The notes under the pieces: generated by a model
The model's input: the letters and a program-made list of their open reading frames with translations, nothing else
Database searches by the model: none
Told to the model about the DNA's origin: nothing
Made by a program: the position numbers and the translations under genes
Source: CAVSRC01 sp963762605
GTDB lineage: Bacteria > Pseudomonadota > Alphaproteobacteria > Rhizobiales > Kaistiaceae
Reading direction: 5' to 3'
Length of the DNA: 64,000 nt
Assembly (NCBI GenBank): GCA_963762605.1
Contig: CAVXLJ010000021.1
Span: forward strand, 1-64,000
Shown: one piece after another, positions 1 to 8,468 of the stretch
How the letters are laid out: each line of letters opens with the position of its first letter
Numbering within the stretch: position 1 is the first letter of the stretch

Positions 1-26
1 GCCGGACTGCGACGACGAGCGGGGCG

Positions 27-45
27 ACGTGACGCCAAGTCACGT
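27..45. promoter_or_regulatory. Operator-like inverted repeat upstream of the acetyltransferase
   Basis: A perfect 7-bp inverted repeat, ACGTGAC and GTCACGT around the 5-base spacer GCCAA, lies about 90 bases before the acetyltransferase start. No T-run follows, so a regulator-binding dyad is more likely than a terminator. It could also belong to a gene beyond the left edge. The remaining bases 1-134 show no gene. Confidence 0.3.
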
Positions 46-134
46 GCTGCCGCCATCCGGCCATCGGCGCGCGCCCTCTAGAGGCGAAAACGCGGGCGGG
101 CCGGATCCTTACCGATCCTTTTCCGGGCCTTGCC

Positions 135-653
135 ATGAACTCCGCACTCTTCGCCTACCGGCTGGAACAGCCGGCCGATGTCCCGACCATCGAATCGCTG
201 CACGCCAGCCTCTTCGGACCCGAGCGCTTCAAGCGCGCCGCCTATGTGCTGCGCGATGGCGTGCCGCCGGATCCGGCGCTGTCATTCGTTGCCACGGTGG
301 ACACGCGTCTCGCCGCCTCGGTGCGCATGACGCCGATCTTGATCGGCGGCCGTCCGGCGCTGCTGCTCGGGCCGCTGGTCGTCGATCCGCAGTTCAAGGG
401 GCGGGGGGCCGGGCGCACGCTGGTGCGCATGACCTGCGCCGAAGCCCGCCGGCAGGGCCACGGGGTGGTCATGCTGGTGGGCGATCTGCCGTATTACGGG
501 CCGCTCGGCTTCACCTTTCTCGGCCGCGACGTGATCACGCTGCCGGCCTGGGTCGATCCCGACCGGGTGCTGGTCTGCGGGCTGGCACAAGGCGCGCTCG
601 ACGGCCTCGGCGGCGCGGCGGAGAGCATCCTGCAGTCGGCCACGCCAAAATAG
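135..653 (+). CDS. GNAT family N-acetyltransferase
   Basis: A 172-residue protein of the Gcn5-related acetyltransferase family, which moves an acetyl group from acetyl-CoA to an amine. The core acetyl-CoA signature is visible at about residues 75-105: the strand LLLGPLVVDPQFKGRGAG, with Q/RxxGxG-type GRGAG, followed by the helix of about twenty residues that ends in GHGVVML. The later YYGPLGFTFLG is typical of the YhbS-like subgroup, where a conserved tyrosine-phenylalanine stretch closes the fold. The start is the first ATG in frame and gives the usual N-terminus (YRLEQPADVPTIESLH). The substrate cannot be told from sequence. It stands alone, transcribed towards the helicase gene. Confidence 0.85.
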   Translation: MNSALFAYRLEQPADVPTIESLHASLFGPERFKRAAYVLRDGVPPDPALSFVATVDTRLAASVRMTPILIGGRPALLLGPLVVDPQFKGRGAGRTLVRMTCAEARRQGHGVVMLVGDLPYYGPLGFTFLGRDVITLPAWVDPDRVLVCGLAQGALDGLGGAAESILQSATPK

Positions 654-654
654 T

Positions 655-669
655 TGTTGCAATGCAACA
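655..669. promoter_or_regulatory. Palindrome TGTTGCA-A-TGCAACA after the acetyltransferase
   Basis: Two perfect 7-bp arms around one central base begin 2 bases after the acetyltransferase stop. The shape is that of a protein-binding operator rather than a terminator, since the loop is too short for a stable hairpin and no T-run follows. It sits in the 205-base region that must hold the promoter of the downstream helicase gene. Confidence 0.3.
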
Positions 670-801
670 GGTTCGAGGTCATATGAGCGGCACACGGGCC
701 GCGTTGCACAAGCCGTTACACCGGATTCCAGCCCGTCTTATTCACCAAGACATCGACAGCCCAGGCTACGCGGGGTGTCCAGATGGACCCGCGAAGCGTT
801 G

Positions 802-819
802 GCACTCCGTTCGGAGTGC
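802..819 (+). promoter_or_regulatory. Leader hairpin upstream of the RNA helicase
   Basis: GCACTCC and GGAGTGC form a perfect 7-bp stem with loop GTTC, 40 bases before the helicase start. The segment between the hairpin and the ATG ends in an A/T-rich GAAAGAAACTTTGACC without a clear ribosome binding site. Cold-inducible DEAD-box helicases often have structured leaders; whether this one acts that way is inference. Confidence 0.35.
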
Positions 820-858
820 GCCGCGCGCCGCGCTGTATTTGAAAGAAACTTTGACCTT

Positions 859-2205
859 ATGAGCTTTGACTTACTCGGCCTTGCCGAGCCACTCACGCGT
901 GCCCTCGCCGAAGAGGGCTATTCGCAGCCGACGCCCATTCAGGACGCGGCCATTCCTCCGGCGCTCGCCGGCCGTGACCTCGTCGGCATCGCCCAGACCG
1001 GCACCGGCAAGACCGCCGCCTTCGCGCTGCCGATCCTCCATCGCCTTGCCGGCAATCCGAAAGCGCCGACCGCGAAGAGCTGCCGCGTGCTGGTGCTGGC
1101 GCCGACGCGCGAACTGGGCAACCAGATCGTCGAATCGTTTGCCGCCTACGGGCGGCACATGCGAATTTCGGCGACGTTGGTCATCGGCGGCGTGCCGATC
1201 GGCAAGCAGATTCGCGCGCTGTCGCGCGGCGTCGACGTCCTCGTCGCCACGCCCGGACGTCTCCTCGACCTCCACAAGAGCCGCGCGGTGACGTTCGACG
1301 CTGTCGAGGTGCTCGTGTTGGACGAGGCCGACCGCATGCTCGACATGGGCTTCATCCACGATATCCGGCGCATCGTCGGCCTGCTGCCCAAGGCGCGGCA
1401 GACGCTGTTCTTCTCCGCCACCATGGCGCCGGAGACGGCGAAGCTGGCCGATCAGATGCTGAGCGAACCGGTTACCGTGGCGGTGACGCCGCAGGCGACG
1501 ACGGTCGACAAGGTCGACCAGCGCGCCATCCGGGTCGAGCCGGCGGGCAAGCAGGACATGCTGGCCATGCTCTTGAAGCGCGAGCCGGTCGACCGCGCGC
1601 TGGTCTTCACCCGCACCAAGCACGGTGCCGACCGCGTCGTGCGCGGCCTCAACAGGGCCGGCATCGCGGCGGAAGCGATCCACGGCAACAAGAGCCAGGG
1701 CCAGCGCGATCGCGTCATGGCGGCCTTCCGCTCCGGCAGCGTGCGCACGCTGGTTGCCACCGACATTGCCGCGCGCGGTATCGATGTCGATGGCGTCAGC
1801 CATGTCATCAATTACGACTTGCCGAATATTCCGGAGAGCTACGTCCACCGGATCGGGCGCACGGCGCGGGCGGGCGCCGAGGGCATTGCCATTTCGCTGG
1901 TCAGTACCGACGAAGTCGCCTACATGCGCGACATTGAAAAGTTGATCCGTCGGCAGATTGCCGGATCGGGCACGGAAGGGCATTCTCCCGCCGCCCGCAG
2001 CGGGACACGGGCTCCCAAGGGCGAGCAGCGGCAGAAGAAGCCGCAGCGGCAGGGTCGCCGCCGCGGTGGCAACCGGGGATCGGAGAAGACGGCACAGCAG
2101 CAGCCGGCATATGGTGCGCCGGGACGGCAGCACCCCAACGGGCTTGCCGGGGCAAGCTTTCTGGAGCCGGTTCGTCGCGGTCCGGCTGCCCAGCCCGGCC
2201 AGTGA
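859..2205 (+). CDS. DEAD-box ATP-dependent RNA helicase (RhlE-like)
   Basis: A 448-residue RNA helicase that unwinds RNA duplexes with ATP, probably in ribosome assembly or mRNA turnover at low temperature. All family motifs are present in order: Q motif (GYSQPTPIQ), motif I (AQTGTGKT), PTREL, TPGRLLD, DEAD in VLDEADRM, SAT, and motif VI HRIGRTAR. The last 80 residues are a basic, glutamine- and arginine-rich tail (QKKPQRQGRRRGGNRG) as in RhlE-type enzymes, which binds RNA. The ATG at 859 is chosen because MSFDLLGLAEPLTRAL is the conserved N-terminus; the open frame continues upstream without homology. It is followed 13 bases later by an IF-1 gene, a pairing that suggests cotranscription. Confidence 0.93.
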   Translation: MSFDLLGLAEPLTRALAEEGYSQPTPIQDAAIPPALAGRDLVGIAQTGTGKTAAFALPILHRLAGNPKAPTAKSCRVLVLAPTRELGNQIVESFAAYGRHMRISATLVIGGVPIGKQIRALSRGVDVLVATPGRLLDLHKSRAVTFDAVEVLVLDEADRMLDMGFIHDIRRIVGLLPKARQTLFFSATMAPETAKLADQMLSEPVTVAVTPQATTVDKVDQRAIRVEPAGKQDMLAMLLKREPVDRALVFTRTKHGADRVVRGLNRAGIAAEAIHGNKSQGQRDRVMAAFRSGSVRTLVATDIAARGIDVDGVSHVINYDLPNIPESYVHRIGRTARAGAEGIAISLVSTDEVAYMRDIEKLIRRQIAGSGTEGHSPAARSGTRAPKGEQRQKKPQRQGRRRGGNRGSEKTAQQQPAYGAPGRQHPNGLAGASFLEPVRRGPAAQPGQ

Positions 2206-2218
2206 GTGAGGAGAAGCA

Positions 2219-2491
2219 GTGGCAAAAGAAGAACTTCTGGAATTCGAGGGGGTCGTCACCGAGGTCCTCCCCGACGGCAATTTCCGCGTCAAGCTCGACA
2301 ACGATCACATGATCCTGGCCTATGCGGCGGGGCGCATGCGCAAGAACCGCATCCGCACGCTTGCCGGCGACCGGGTGCGGGTCGAGATGACGCCCTACGA
2401 TCTGGAAAAGGGGCGCATCAACTTCCGCCACAAGACAGAAGCGATGGCGCCGTCCGACGCGCCGCGCCGCCCGCAGTTCAAGCGGAAGTAA
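2219..2491 (+). CDS. infA: Translation initiation factor IF-1
   Basis: A 90-residue S1/OB-fold protein matching IF-1, which binds the ribosomal A site during initiation. The core is clear: EELLEFEGVVTEVLPDGNFRV, then DNDHMILAYAAGRMRKNRIR and GDRVRVEMTPYDLEKGRI. E. coli IF-1 has 72 residues; this one has an 18-residue basic tail (SDAPRRPQFKRK), seen in a second alphaproteobacterial IF-1 type. Translation starts with GTG behind a strong GAGGAGA site. It follows the helicase gene in the same direction, so both are probably made together under cold or translational stress. Whether another, standard-length infA exists elsewhere cannot be seen here. Confidence 0.92.
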   Translation: MAKEELLEFEGVVTEVLPDGNFRVKLDNDHMILAYAAGRMRKNRIRTLAGDRVRVEMTPYDLEKGRINFRHKTEAMAPSDAPRRPQFKRK

Positions 2492-2550
2492 GCGCCCGTG
2501 CGGGTGCCGGGGGCACCGGCCGCGCCGCATTTCGACGCGTAGCCGCGATT

Positions 2551-2637
2551 TCTCCCTCCCCCTGAAAGGGGGAGGATAGGTGGGGGTCAGCGGCCTTCGA
2601 TCCCCTCCCGGCCTCCCCTTTTCAAGGGGAGGAGACC
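2551..2637. repeat. Twin-hairpin intergenic repeat, possible bidirectional terminator
   Basis: Two perfect stems are visible: CCTCCCCC/GGGGGAGG with loop TGAAA (2555-2575) and CCTCCCCTT/AAGGGGAGG with loop TTC (2612-2632), joined by a G-rich linker. Such CTCCCCC-type palindromes are common dispersed elements in alphaproteobacterial intergenic space. It lies between the convergent infA and membrane-protein genes, so it may stop transcription from both sides. Confidence 0.6.
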
Positions 2638-2654
2638 GTATGGCACCGCCCGGG

Positions 2655-4763
2655 CTAGCGTCCCTCACGGACCCAGGTTGCGAAGGGCAGGCCGAGAAGG
2701 GCAAGGAGCCCGAACAGGCCGGCAATGCCGAACAGAGAAATGAAGCCGGTGAACAGCGGCACGCGGGTGATGCCCTTGAGCACGCTGGCGTCGGTTTCGT
2801 GCACGCCGATCCAGTCGCTGCCGCCGAGCGTCACATTCGAGCGCACCGGCACGATGCGCGGCAGGTTGAGATTGCCGGAGCGGTCGGTCATGCGGGCGAT
2901 GCGCCCGTGGGTGGCCCGGACCAGGGGCGCAAGCTTGTCGGGCGTCGAGATGGCGTCGGCGAACTCCTTCGGATTGGCCGGGCCGACACTGGCGAAGGCG
3001 TGCTTGTCGCCCTGGTCGAGGCGATAGAGCCCGATCTCGTCGGCGGGGATGGTCGCCCGCCACAGGCCCGGCTCGGCCGCCGTCAGCGTCACGGTTTCGG
3101 TCGCCCCTGAAGGCTTGCGCACGGTCACCGGCCCAGTGGTGTCGGCCATGGTCTGGCGCTCGATGGTCAACTCGCCGGCGCGGGCTTTGGCGCGCAGCGC
3201 CTCCTCCTCGAGGTCGGGCTCCTTCATCAGCCAGTGCGCCAGCCGGCGCAGGAGATCGACGTGCGGCCCGCCGCCCTCATAGCCGCGCGCCCATAGCCAG
3301 GTGTTGTCGGAGAGCAGCAGCGCGACGCGGCCCTTGCCGACACGGTTCAGCACGAGCAGCGGCTTCTTGTCGGCGCCGTCCATGACGACGTCGCCCTGCG
3401 GCTTGTCGACGTCGATCAGGCGGAAGAAACGCCCCCATTGCGGCGGGTCGGAGTGCGAGCCTTTGAGGTCGCGGGTCACCGGATGGCGCTGGCCGAGATT
3501 TGTGACGGTCGGGTAGTAGGGCTGCTCGAGCACCTTGCCGGTCGGGGCAGAGGGCAGCACCGGGGAAAGCGGCGTGTCGTAGATCGAATCGGCGCCGGCA
3601 TAATCGGGGCCGGCGGCGACCAGCAGCGCGCCGCCGTCGCGCACATAGCGGGCGATGTTGTCGAAATAGAGCAGTGGCAGCACGCCGCGATGCTGGTAGC
3701 GGTCGAGGATGATCAGGTCGAACTGGTGGATCTTCTCCGAAAACAGCTCACGGGTGGGGAAGGCGATCAGCGAGAGCTGGTTGATCGGCGTGCCGTCCTG
3801 TTTGTCCGGCGGTCTGAGAATGGTGAAGTGGACGAGGTCGACCGAGGCGTCCGACTTCAACAGGTTGCGCCAGGTGCGCTCGCCGGCATGCGGCTCGCCG
3901 GAGACCAGCAGCACGCGCAGGTTCTCGCGGATACCTTCGATCGAGACGACGGCGCGGTTGTTGACGGGCGTCAGCTCGCCGGCAAGCGGCGCTGCCTCGA
4001 ATTCGATGATGTTGGGCCCGCCATGCGCGATGTCGACGACGAACTCGCTGGGCACGCCGGGCAGCACCTTCTCCGTCGACAGCGGATTGCCGTCGATGTT
4101 GACCGAGACGGTGACCGGCGGGTCATTGCCGGTGACGCCATCGTCGACGACGCGGAACTTGATCACCTGCTGCTCGTTGACGATGCCGAAGCGCGGCGCG
4201 CTGTCGATGACGATGCGCCGGTCGGTCTCGCCGGCGTGGCCGGAGAGCAGAACGTGCAGCGGTGCGTTCGGCGGCAGGCCGGCCTTGCTGGCGGGAATGT
4301 CGTGCACCTGACCGTCGGTGAGCATGACGACGGCACCGATACGGTCGGGCGGAACGTCGGCGAGCGCGGTCGAGAGCGGACCGAACAGGTCGGTGCCGTC
4401 GACCGGCTGGCCGCCGATCGATCCGGCGGCATCGACGCGGCGGACCTCGATATTGTGGAAGGCGGCGAGCCGCTTGGTGAGCTCGTCGGCGGCCGCGGCC
4501 GTCATCTTGTCGCGGCCGTCGAGGGACTGGCTGGCGCTGTGGTCGACCACCATGGCGACGACCGTCGACAGCGGCTCGCGCTGCTCATTAAGCAGCACCG
4601 GATTGGACAGCGCCAGCAGCAGTGCGGCGGCGGCGGCCAGCCGCAGCCAGGCGCCGCGCATGCGGCGCAGCACGCCGGGGATGGTGAGCAGCAGGGCGGC
4701 AATCGCGAGCCCGGCGAGCCACGGCCACGGCAACAACGGCGAGAAGACCAGCGACCAGTTCAT
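2655..4763 (-). CDS. Membrane protein with VWA/amidotransferase-like region, last gene of the MoxR operon
   Basis: A 702-residue membrane protein of unknown biochemical function. Two hydrophobic segments lie at the N-terminus (about 13-30 and 40-57) and one near the C-terminus (about 670-695). A von Willebrand factor A-like core follows the second segment (VVAMVVDHSASQSLDG carries a DxSxS-type metal site), and the middle has the look of a glutamine-amidotransferase-like fold (LIILDRYQHRGVLPLLYFDNI, then GGALLVAAGP). Its ATG follows directly on the stop codon of the gene before it. The partners MoxR, DUF58 and DUF4159 are a known set often tied to cell-envelope or metalloprotein maturation; the role here is inferred from that company only. 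Confidence 0.75.
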   Translation of the reverse strand: MNWSLVFSPLLPWPWLAGLAIAALLLTIPGVLRRMRGAWLRLAAAAALLLALSNPVLLNEQREPLSTVVAMVVDHSASQSLDGRDKMTAAAADELTKRLAAFHNIEVRRVDAAGSIGGQPVDGTDLFGPLSTALADVPPDRIGAVVMLTDGQVHDIPASKAGLPPNAPLHVLLSGHAGETDRRIVIDSAPRFGIVNEQQVIKFRVVDDGVTGNDPPVTVSVNIDGNPLSTEKVLPGVPSEFVVDIAHGGPNIIEFEAAPLAGELTPVNNRAVVSIEGIRENLRVLLVSGEPHAGERTWRNLLKSDASVDLVHFTILRPPDKQDGTPINQLSLIAFPTRELFSEKIHQFDLIILDRYQHRGVLPLLYFDNIARYVRDGGALLVAAGPDYAGADSIYDTPLSPVLPSAPTGKVLEQPYYPTVTNLGQRHPVTRDLKGSHSDPPQWGRFFRLIDVDKPQGDVVMDGADKKPLLVLNRVGKGRVALLLSDNTWLWARGYEGGGPHVDLLRRLAHWLMKEPDLEEEALRAKARAGELTIERQTMADTTGPVTVRKPSGATETVTLTAAEPGLWRATIPADEIGLYRLDQGDKHAFASVGPANPKEFADAISTPDKLAPLVRATHGRIARMTDRSGNLNLPRIVPVRSNVTLGGSDWIGVHETDASVLKGITRVPLFTGFISLFGIAGLFGLLALLGLPFATWVREGR

Positions 4764-7553
4764 CTACTGCCCCAGCCTCTCGAGCAACGCCGGGACGTGC
4801 ACCTGGTCGGCCTTGTAGTTGCCGGTCAGCGTGTACATGACGATGTTGATGCCGGTGCGAAAGGCCATCTCGCGCTGGTGCGGATCGTTGGGCACCGTCG
4901 GGAACAGGAAGCCGCCGCCGGCATCGCGCGCCCAGGCGCCGGCAAAATCGTTCTCCGTGATGAGGATGGTCGAGACGCCGTCGCCGGCCTGCGCCGGCCG
5001 GTCGGCGCGCTCCTTGGCCTGCGACGCCTCCACCCACAGCGGCCCGCCGGTATAGCGGCCGGGAAAATCGTTCAAGAGGTAGAACGCCTTGGTCAGCACA
5101 TGGTCGGCCGGCACCGGCTCCAGCGGTGGAATGTCGAGATTGGCGAGCATCTCCTTCAGCCGATCGGCGGCCGGTGTGCCGGCGAAGCTGTCGATGGTCG
5201 TCGAGCGTTCGAGCTGATCGCGCGTGTCGAACAGGACCGAGCCGCCCTGGCGCATATAGGCGTCGATGCGCGCCATCGCTGCCGACGAGGGGATCGGCGT
5301 GTTGGGCGCGATCGGCCAGTAGATCAGCGGGAAGAAGGCGAGCTCGTCCTTCGCCGGGTCGACGCCCATGGGATCACCGGGCTCGAGCGCCGTGCGGTCG
5401 GCGAGCGCGGCCGAAAGGCCGGCGAGCCCGGCCTTGCTGATCTCGTCCACCTGGGGATCGCCGGTGATCACATAGGCAAGGTGGGTCTTGGCCACCGCTT
5501 CCATGGCGAAGGCGTCGCTGGCCGCGTCGGCGCGGGCCTGGGGCGCGAAGAGGAGCGCACTGCCGGCAAGTGCAGCAAGCAGCATGGTGGCGGTCGCCGC
5601 GCGCCGGCGGAAGCGGAACGCGCCGTTCAGCCACAGCACCGCCAGCGCATCGAGCGCCAGCAGGAGGAGCGCGAGGGCGAGGAGCCAGGGGGCGAGATCG
5701 GTGGGTTTGGCCGTCGGATAGGGGCGCATGCTAACGCCGGTGACGCGTGCGAGGTCGAGGGTGGGCAGCGTCGCCTTGTCGCCCAGCAGGTTGAGGGCGC
5801 GGAAGCCCTCCTCGGTGCCGTAGAGGCCCGGCGGATGCTGGATGTTGGGAACCACCGCGGCCATGTCGCCGGCCAGCGGCTGGGCCTCGGCGCCGGGGGT
5901 GACGAAGCGGCCGTAGCCATCGAGCAGGCGATAGGGGGCGATCGGCTGGGAGGCGTCGGCGCTCCTGGCGCCGCCGCCGGCTCCCGACGAGAAGGCGATG
6001 ATCCGCTTCAGCATCTCGACGAAGGTGCCCGACAGCGGCAGGTTCGACCAGCTGGTGTCGGCGGTGACGTGGAAGAGGATCAGCCAACCCTTGCCGAGCG
6101 GGGCGGCGGTGACCAGCGGCGTGCCGTCGGCAAGCGCCGCCCAGGTGCGGTTGGCCAGCGTGCCGTCCGGCTCGGCCAGAACCTGGCGGGTGACGGTGAC
6201 GTCGTTGGGCACTTGCAGTCCGGCGAAGGGGCTCTTGTCGGAGAAGCTCGCCAGCGGTTGCGGCGTCTGCCAGGTGAGGCTGCCGCCAAGCGTGCGGTCG
6301 CCGTGGCGCAGCGTCACCGGAATCAGCGCGTCGGTCGCCGACGCCAGACGCGGTCCGGCGAAGCGCACGAGCACGCCACCCTTCTGCACCCACTTGGAGA
6401 CCTCCTCCTCGACGCCGGAGGTAAGGTTGCCGATATCGGCCATGGCGATCACCGAGCAGTTGGCGTCGATCAGTTCGGGCACGGCCACCGCCGCGTTGGC
6501 GTTGCGCGGCTCGCGTACGTCGGCGAAGGGCTGGACGGCGCGCGAGATGTAATAGAGCGGCGAGAGCAGCGGCTGTGCCGCTTCGACCGACGTGCCGGAG
6601 ATGAGGCCGATGCGGCGGCGGCGGAAGCGATCGTCGAGGAGTTGCACGGCGCCGGCGGTCTGGCTCCGCGAAATCTCCAGCCGCGCGATCTCGTTGCGGA
6701 TCTCGATGGGCAGGGTAATCCTGGCCTCGGCGGAGGTCTGGTTGGCGGCGAAGGTGAAGGGCACATCACCGATGACGCGGCCCTTGATGTCGCGGGCGGT
6801 CACCAGCCCGGCCGTGGCGTCGGACGAGGCGCGGCGGATCACCGGCACGGTCAGCGCGTCGGCGCCGCTCAGCGGTGGCTTCAGCCCCATCAGCGGGCTC
6901 ACCGTATCGGCATAGACCACCACCGGCTCCGGGCTCGTCTTGGCGAGCAGGTTGGCGAAGGCGTCGGCATCGGGGCCGCCGACACCGTCGGAGAGCCAGA
7001 CGATGCCGCCGAAGGGCGTCTTCTGCGCCACGTCGGTGAGCGCGGTGGCAAGCTCGGCGCGCTGCGGCGCCCACGGCCGCGGCTGCAAGGCGTCGAGGCG
7101 CTTGAGGATTTCACCGGAGTCGGCCGGCTGCAGCGACTGGTTGGCGGCGTCCGCAGTGGCGAGCAGCGAGATCGGCCGGCCGGCCTCTTCGGCCAGCTTG
7201 ACGATGCGATGGGCGGTGTCCATGGCGGCGGACCAGTTGGGCGCCGCCGCCCAGCCGTTGTCGATGGCGATCAGCAGCGGACCCTTGCCAGGCGCCACTT
7301 CCGCCGTCGGTTTGAACACCGGCCCGGCAAGGGCGAAGATGACGATCGCGGCAAGCAGCAGCCGTAGTGCCGTCAGCCACCAGGGGCTGGTCGCCGGCTG
7401 CTCGTCCTTGCGGGTTATCTCGAGCAGAAGCCGGGTCGGGGGAAAGCGTTCCAGCCGCGGCTTCGGCGGCATCAGGCGCAGGAAGTACCAGATCGCCGGC
7501 AGGGCGGCGAGCGCGGCCAGCATGCCGATATTGGTGAAAGCGAACGCGGTCAT
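4764..7553 (-). CDS. BatA-domain / DUF4159 membrane protein
   Basis: A 929-residue protein with a BatA-type N-terminus (two membrane helices in the first 80 residues, between them the conserved PPKPRLERFPPTRLLLEI), a VWA-like section (LLIAIDNGWAAAPNW, with the metal site degenerate), another membrane pair around residues 620-670 and a C-terminal DUF4159 region (about 690-915) containing LAFFPLIYWPI and QGGSVLFDTRD. The ATG overlaps the stop of the DUF58 gene by four bases, so translation is coupled. DUF4159 proteins are widespread beside MoxR ATPases and have no proven activity. The large size results from the fusion of BatA and DUF4159 parts, which is usual for alphaproteobacteria. Confidence 0.85.
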   Translation of the reverse strand: MTAFAFTNIGMLAALAALPAIWYFLRLMPPKPRLERFPPTRLLLEITRKDEQPATSPWWLTALRLLLAAIVIFALAGPVFKPTAEVAPGKGPLLIAIDNGWAAAPNWSAAMDTAHRIVKLAEEAGRPISLLATADAANQSLQPADSGEILKRLDALQPRPWAPQRAELATALTDVAQKTPFGGIVWLSDGVGGPDADAFANLLAKTSPEPVVVYADTVSPLMGLKPPLSGADALTVPVIRRASSDATAGLVTARDIKGRVIGDVPFTFAANQTSAEARITLPIEIRNEIARLEISRSQTAGAVQLLDDRFRRRRIGLISGTSVEAAQPLLSPLYYISRAVQPFADVREPRNANAAVAVPELIDANCSVIAMADIGNLTSGVEEEVSKWVQKGGVLVRFAGPRLASATDALIPVTLRHGDRTLGGSLTWQTPQPLASFSDKSPFAGLQVPNDVTVTRQVLAEPDGTLANRTWAALADGTPLVTAAPLGKGWLILFHVTADTSWSNLPLSGTFVEMLKRIIAFSSGAGGGARSADASQPIAPYRLLDGYGRFVTPGAEAQPLAGDMAAVVPNIQHPPGLYGTEEGFRALNLLGDKATLPTLDLARVTGVSMRPYPTAKPTDLAPWLLALALLLLALDALAVLWLNGAFRFRRRAATATMLLAALAGSALLFAPQARADAASDAFAMEAVAKTHLAYVITGDPQVDEISKAGLAGLSAALADRTALEPGDPMGVDPAKDELAFFPLIYWPIAPNTPIPSSAAMARIDAYMRQGGSVLFDTRDQLERSTTIDSFAGTPAADRLKEMLANLDIPPLEPVPADHVLTKAFYLLNDFPGRYTGGPLWVEASQAKERADRPAQAGDGVSTILITENDFAGAWARDAGGGFLFPTVPNDPHQREMAFRTGINIVMYTLTGNYKADQVHVPALLERLGQ

Positions 7554-8458
7554 GCGGCGCGTCCGGCAAGTGCGCCGGCACGGCTATGGCGGTCGGCCAG
7601 GCGCGCGTGCAGCGCCAGCAGCGGTTCGGTCGCCGGGCGGTCGGTGCGGTGGACGATGAACGTCCAGTCGAGGCGCCGGCAGAGCGTGGAGAGACGGTCG
7701 CGCAGCGCCGCCAGGCGGTTCTGGTAGTCGGTGCGATACTGCTCGGCGCGCGAGACGACATGGCGCACGCCGGTCTCGGGATCGTGAAACTCGGTGCGCC
7801 CGGCATAGGGGAAGGTCTCCTCGATCGGGTCGATGACCTGAACGAGATGGGCGTGGACGCCGGCGCTGAGGATCGCGTCGAGCATCGCCTCGATCTGGTC
7901 CATCGGGTCGAGGAAATCGCCGATCAGGGTGATGTCGGTGAAGCGCTTGAGCGCATGAGTGTCGGGCGGTGCCGGCCTGGCCGCGGCAGCGGGGATGAGG
8001 GCGGCGATGCGCTCGGCAGCATCGCGGGTCAGCATCGCCCTGCTGGCGCCGATGAGGCCGGTGCGCTCGCCGGCGGTGGCGAGCAGATCGGCCAGAGCCA
8101 GGGTCAGCACCGTGGCGCGAGCGAGCTTGGTGACCGGCGCCAGGCGCGAGCGGAAATCCATCGAGGCGGAGAGGTCGGCCCACAGCCAGACGGTGTGGGA
8201 GGCTTCCCATTCCTTCTCGCGCACATAGAGATGGTCGTCGCGCGCCGAGCGCCGCCAGTCGATCGAGGCCGCCGGCTCGCCGGTGACGAAGGGGCGGAAC
8301 TGCCAGAAGGTCTCGCCGCGGCCGCTGACCCGGCGGCCATGCCAGCCGGCCAGAACCGTGGCGGCGACGCGCCGCGCCTCGACCAGAAGGTCGGGCATGC
8401 CGGCGGCGATCCCCTTTGCCTCAGTGAGTGCCCCCCGAACGGTTGCGGGCTGATCCAT
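7550..8458 (-). CDS. DUF58 domain-containing protein
   Basis: A 302-residue DUF58 protein, a von Willebrand A-like family that works with MoxR AAA ATPases. The family hallmarks are present: the RPFVTGEPAASIDWRRSAR stretch, then REKEWEASHTVWLWADLSASMDF, where DLSAS forms the DxSxS metal-ion site. The ATG at 8458 (MDQPATVRGAL) is preferred over a TTG six codons upstream that would overlap moxR. The stop codon overlaps the start of the following BatA/DUF4159 gene. It is the second gene of a four-gene operon running leftwards. Confidence 0.9.
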   Translation of the reverse strand: MDQPATVRGALTEAKGIAAGMPDLLVEARRVAATVLAGWHGRRVSGRGETFWQFRPFVTGEPAASIDWRRSARDDHLYVREKEWEASHTVWLWADLSASMDFRSRLAPVTKLARATVLTLALADLLATAGERTGLIGASRAMLTRDAAERIAALIPAAAARPAPPDTHALKRFTDITLIGDFLDPMDQIEAMLDAILSAGVHAHLVQVIDPIEETFPYAGRTEFHDPETGVRHVVSRAEQYRTDYQNRLAALRDRLSTLCRRLDWTFIVHRTDRPATEPLLALHARLADRHSRAGALAGRAA

Positions 8459-8468
8459 GCGTCGACCG

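Noticed and set aside
3438..7367. A 1309-codon open frame on the plus strand across the MoxR operon
   Set aside because: It is antisense to two well-supported genes; the composition (Arg/Gly/Ala-rich, no domains) is that of a GC-rich shadow frame.
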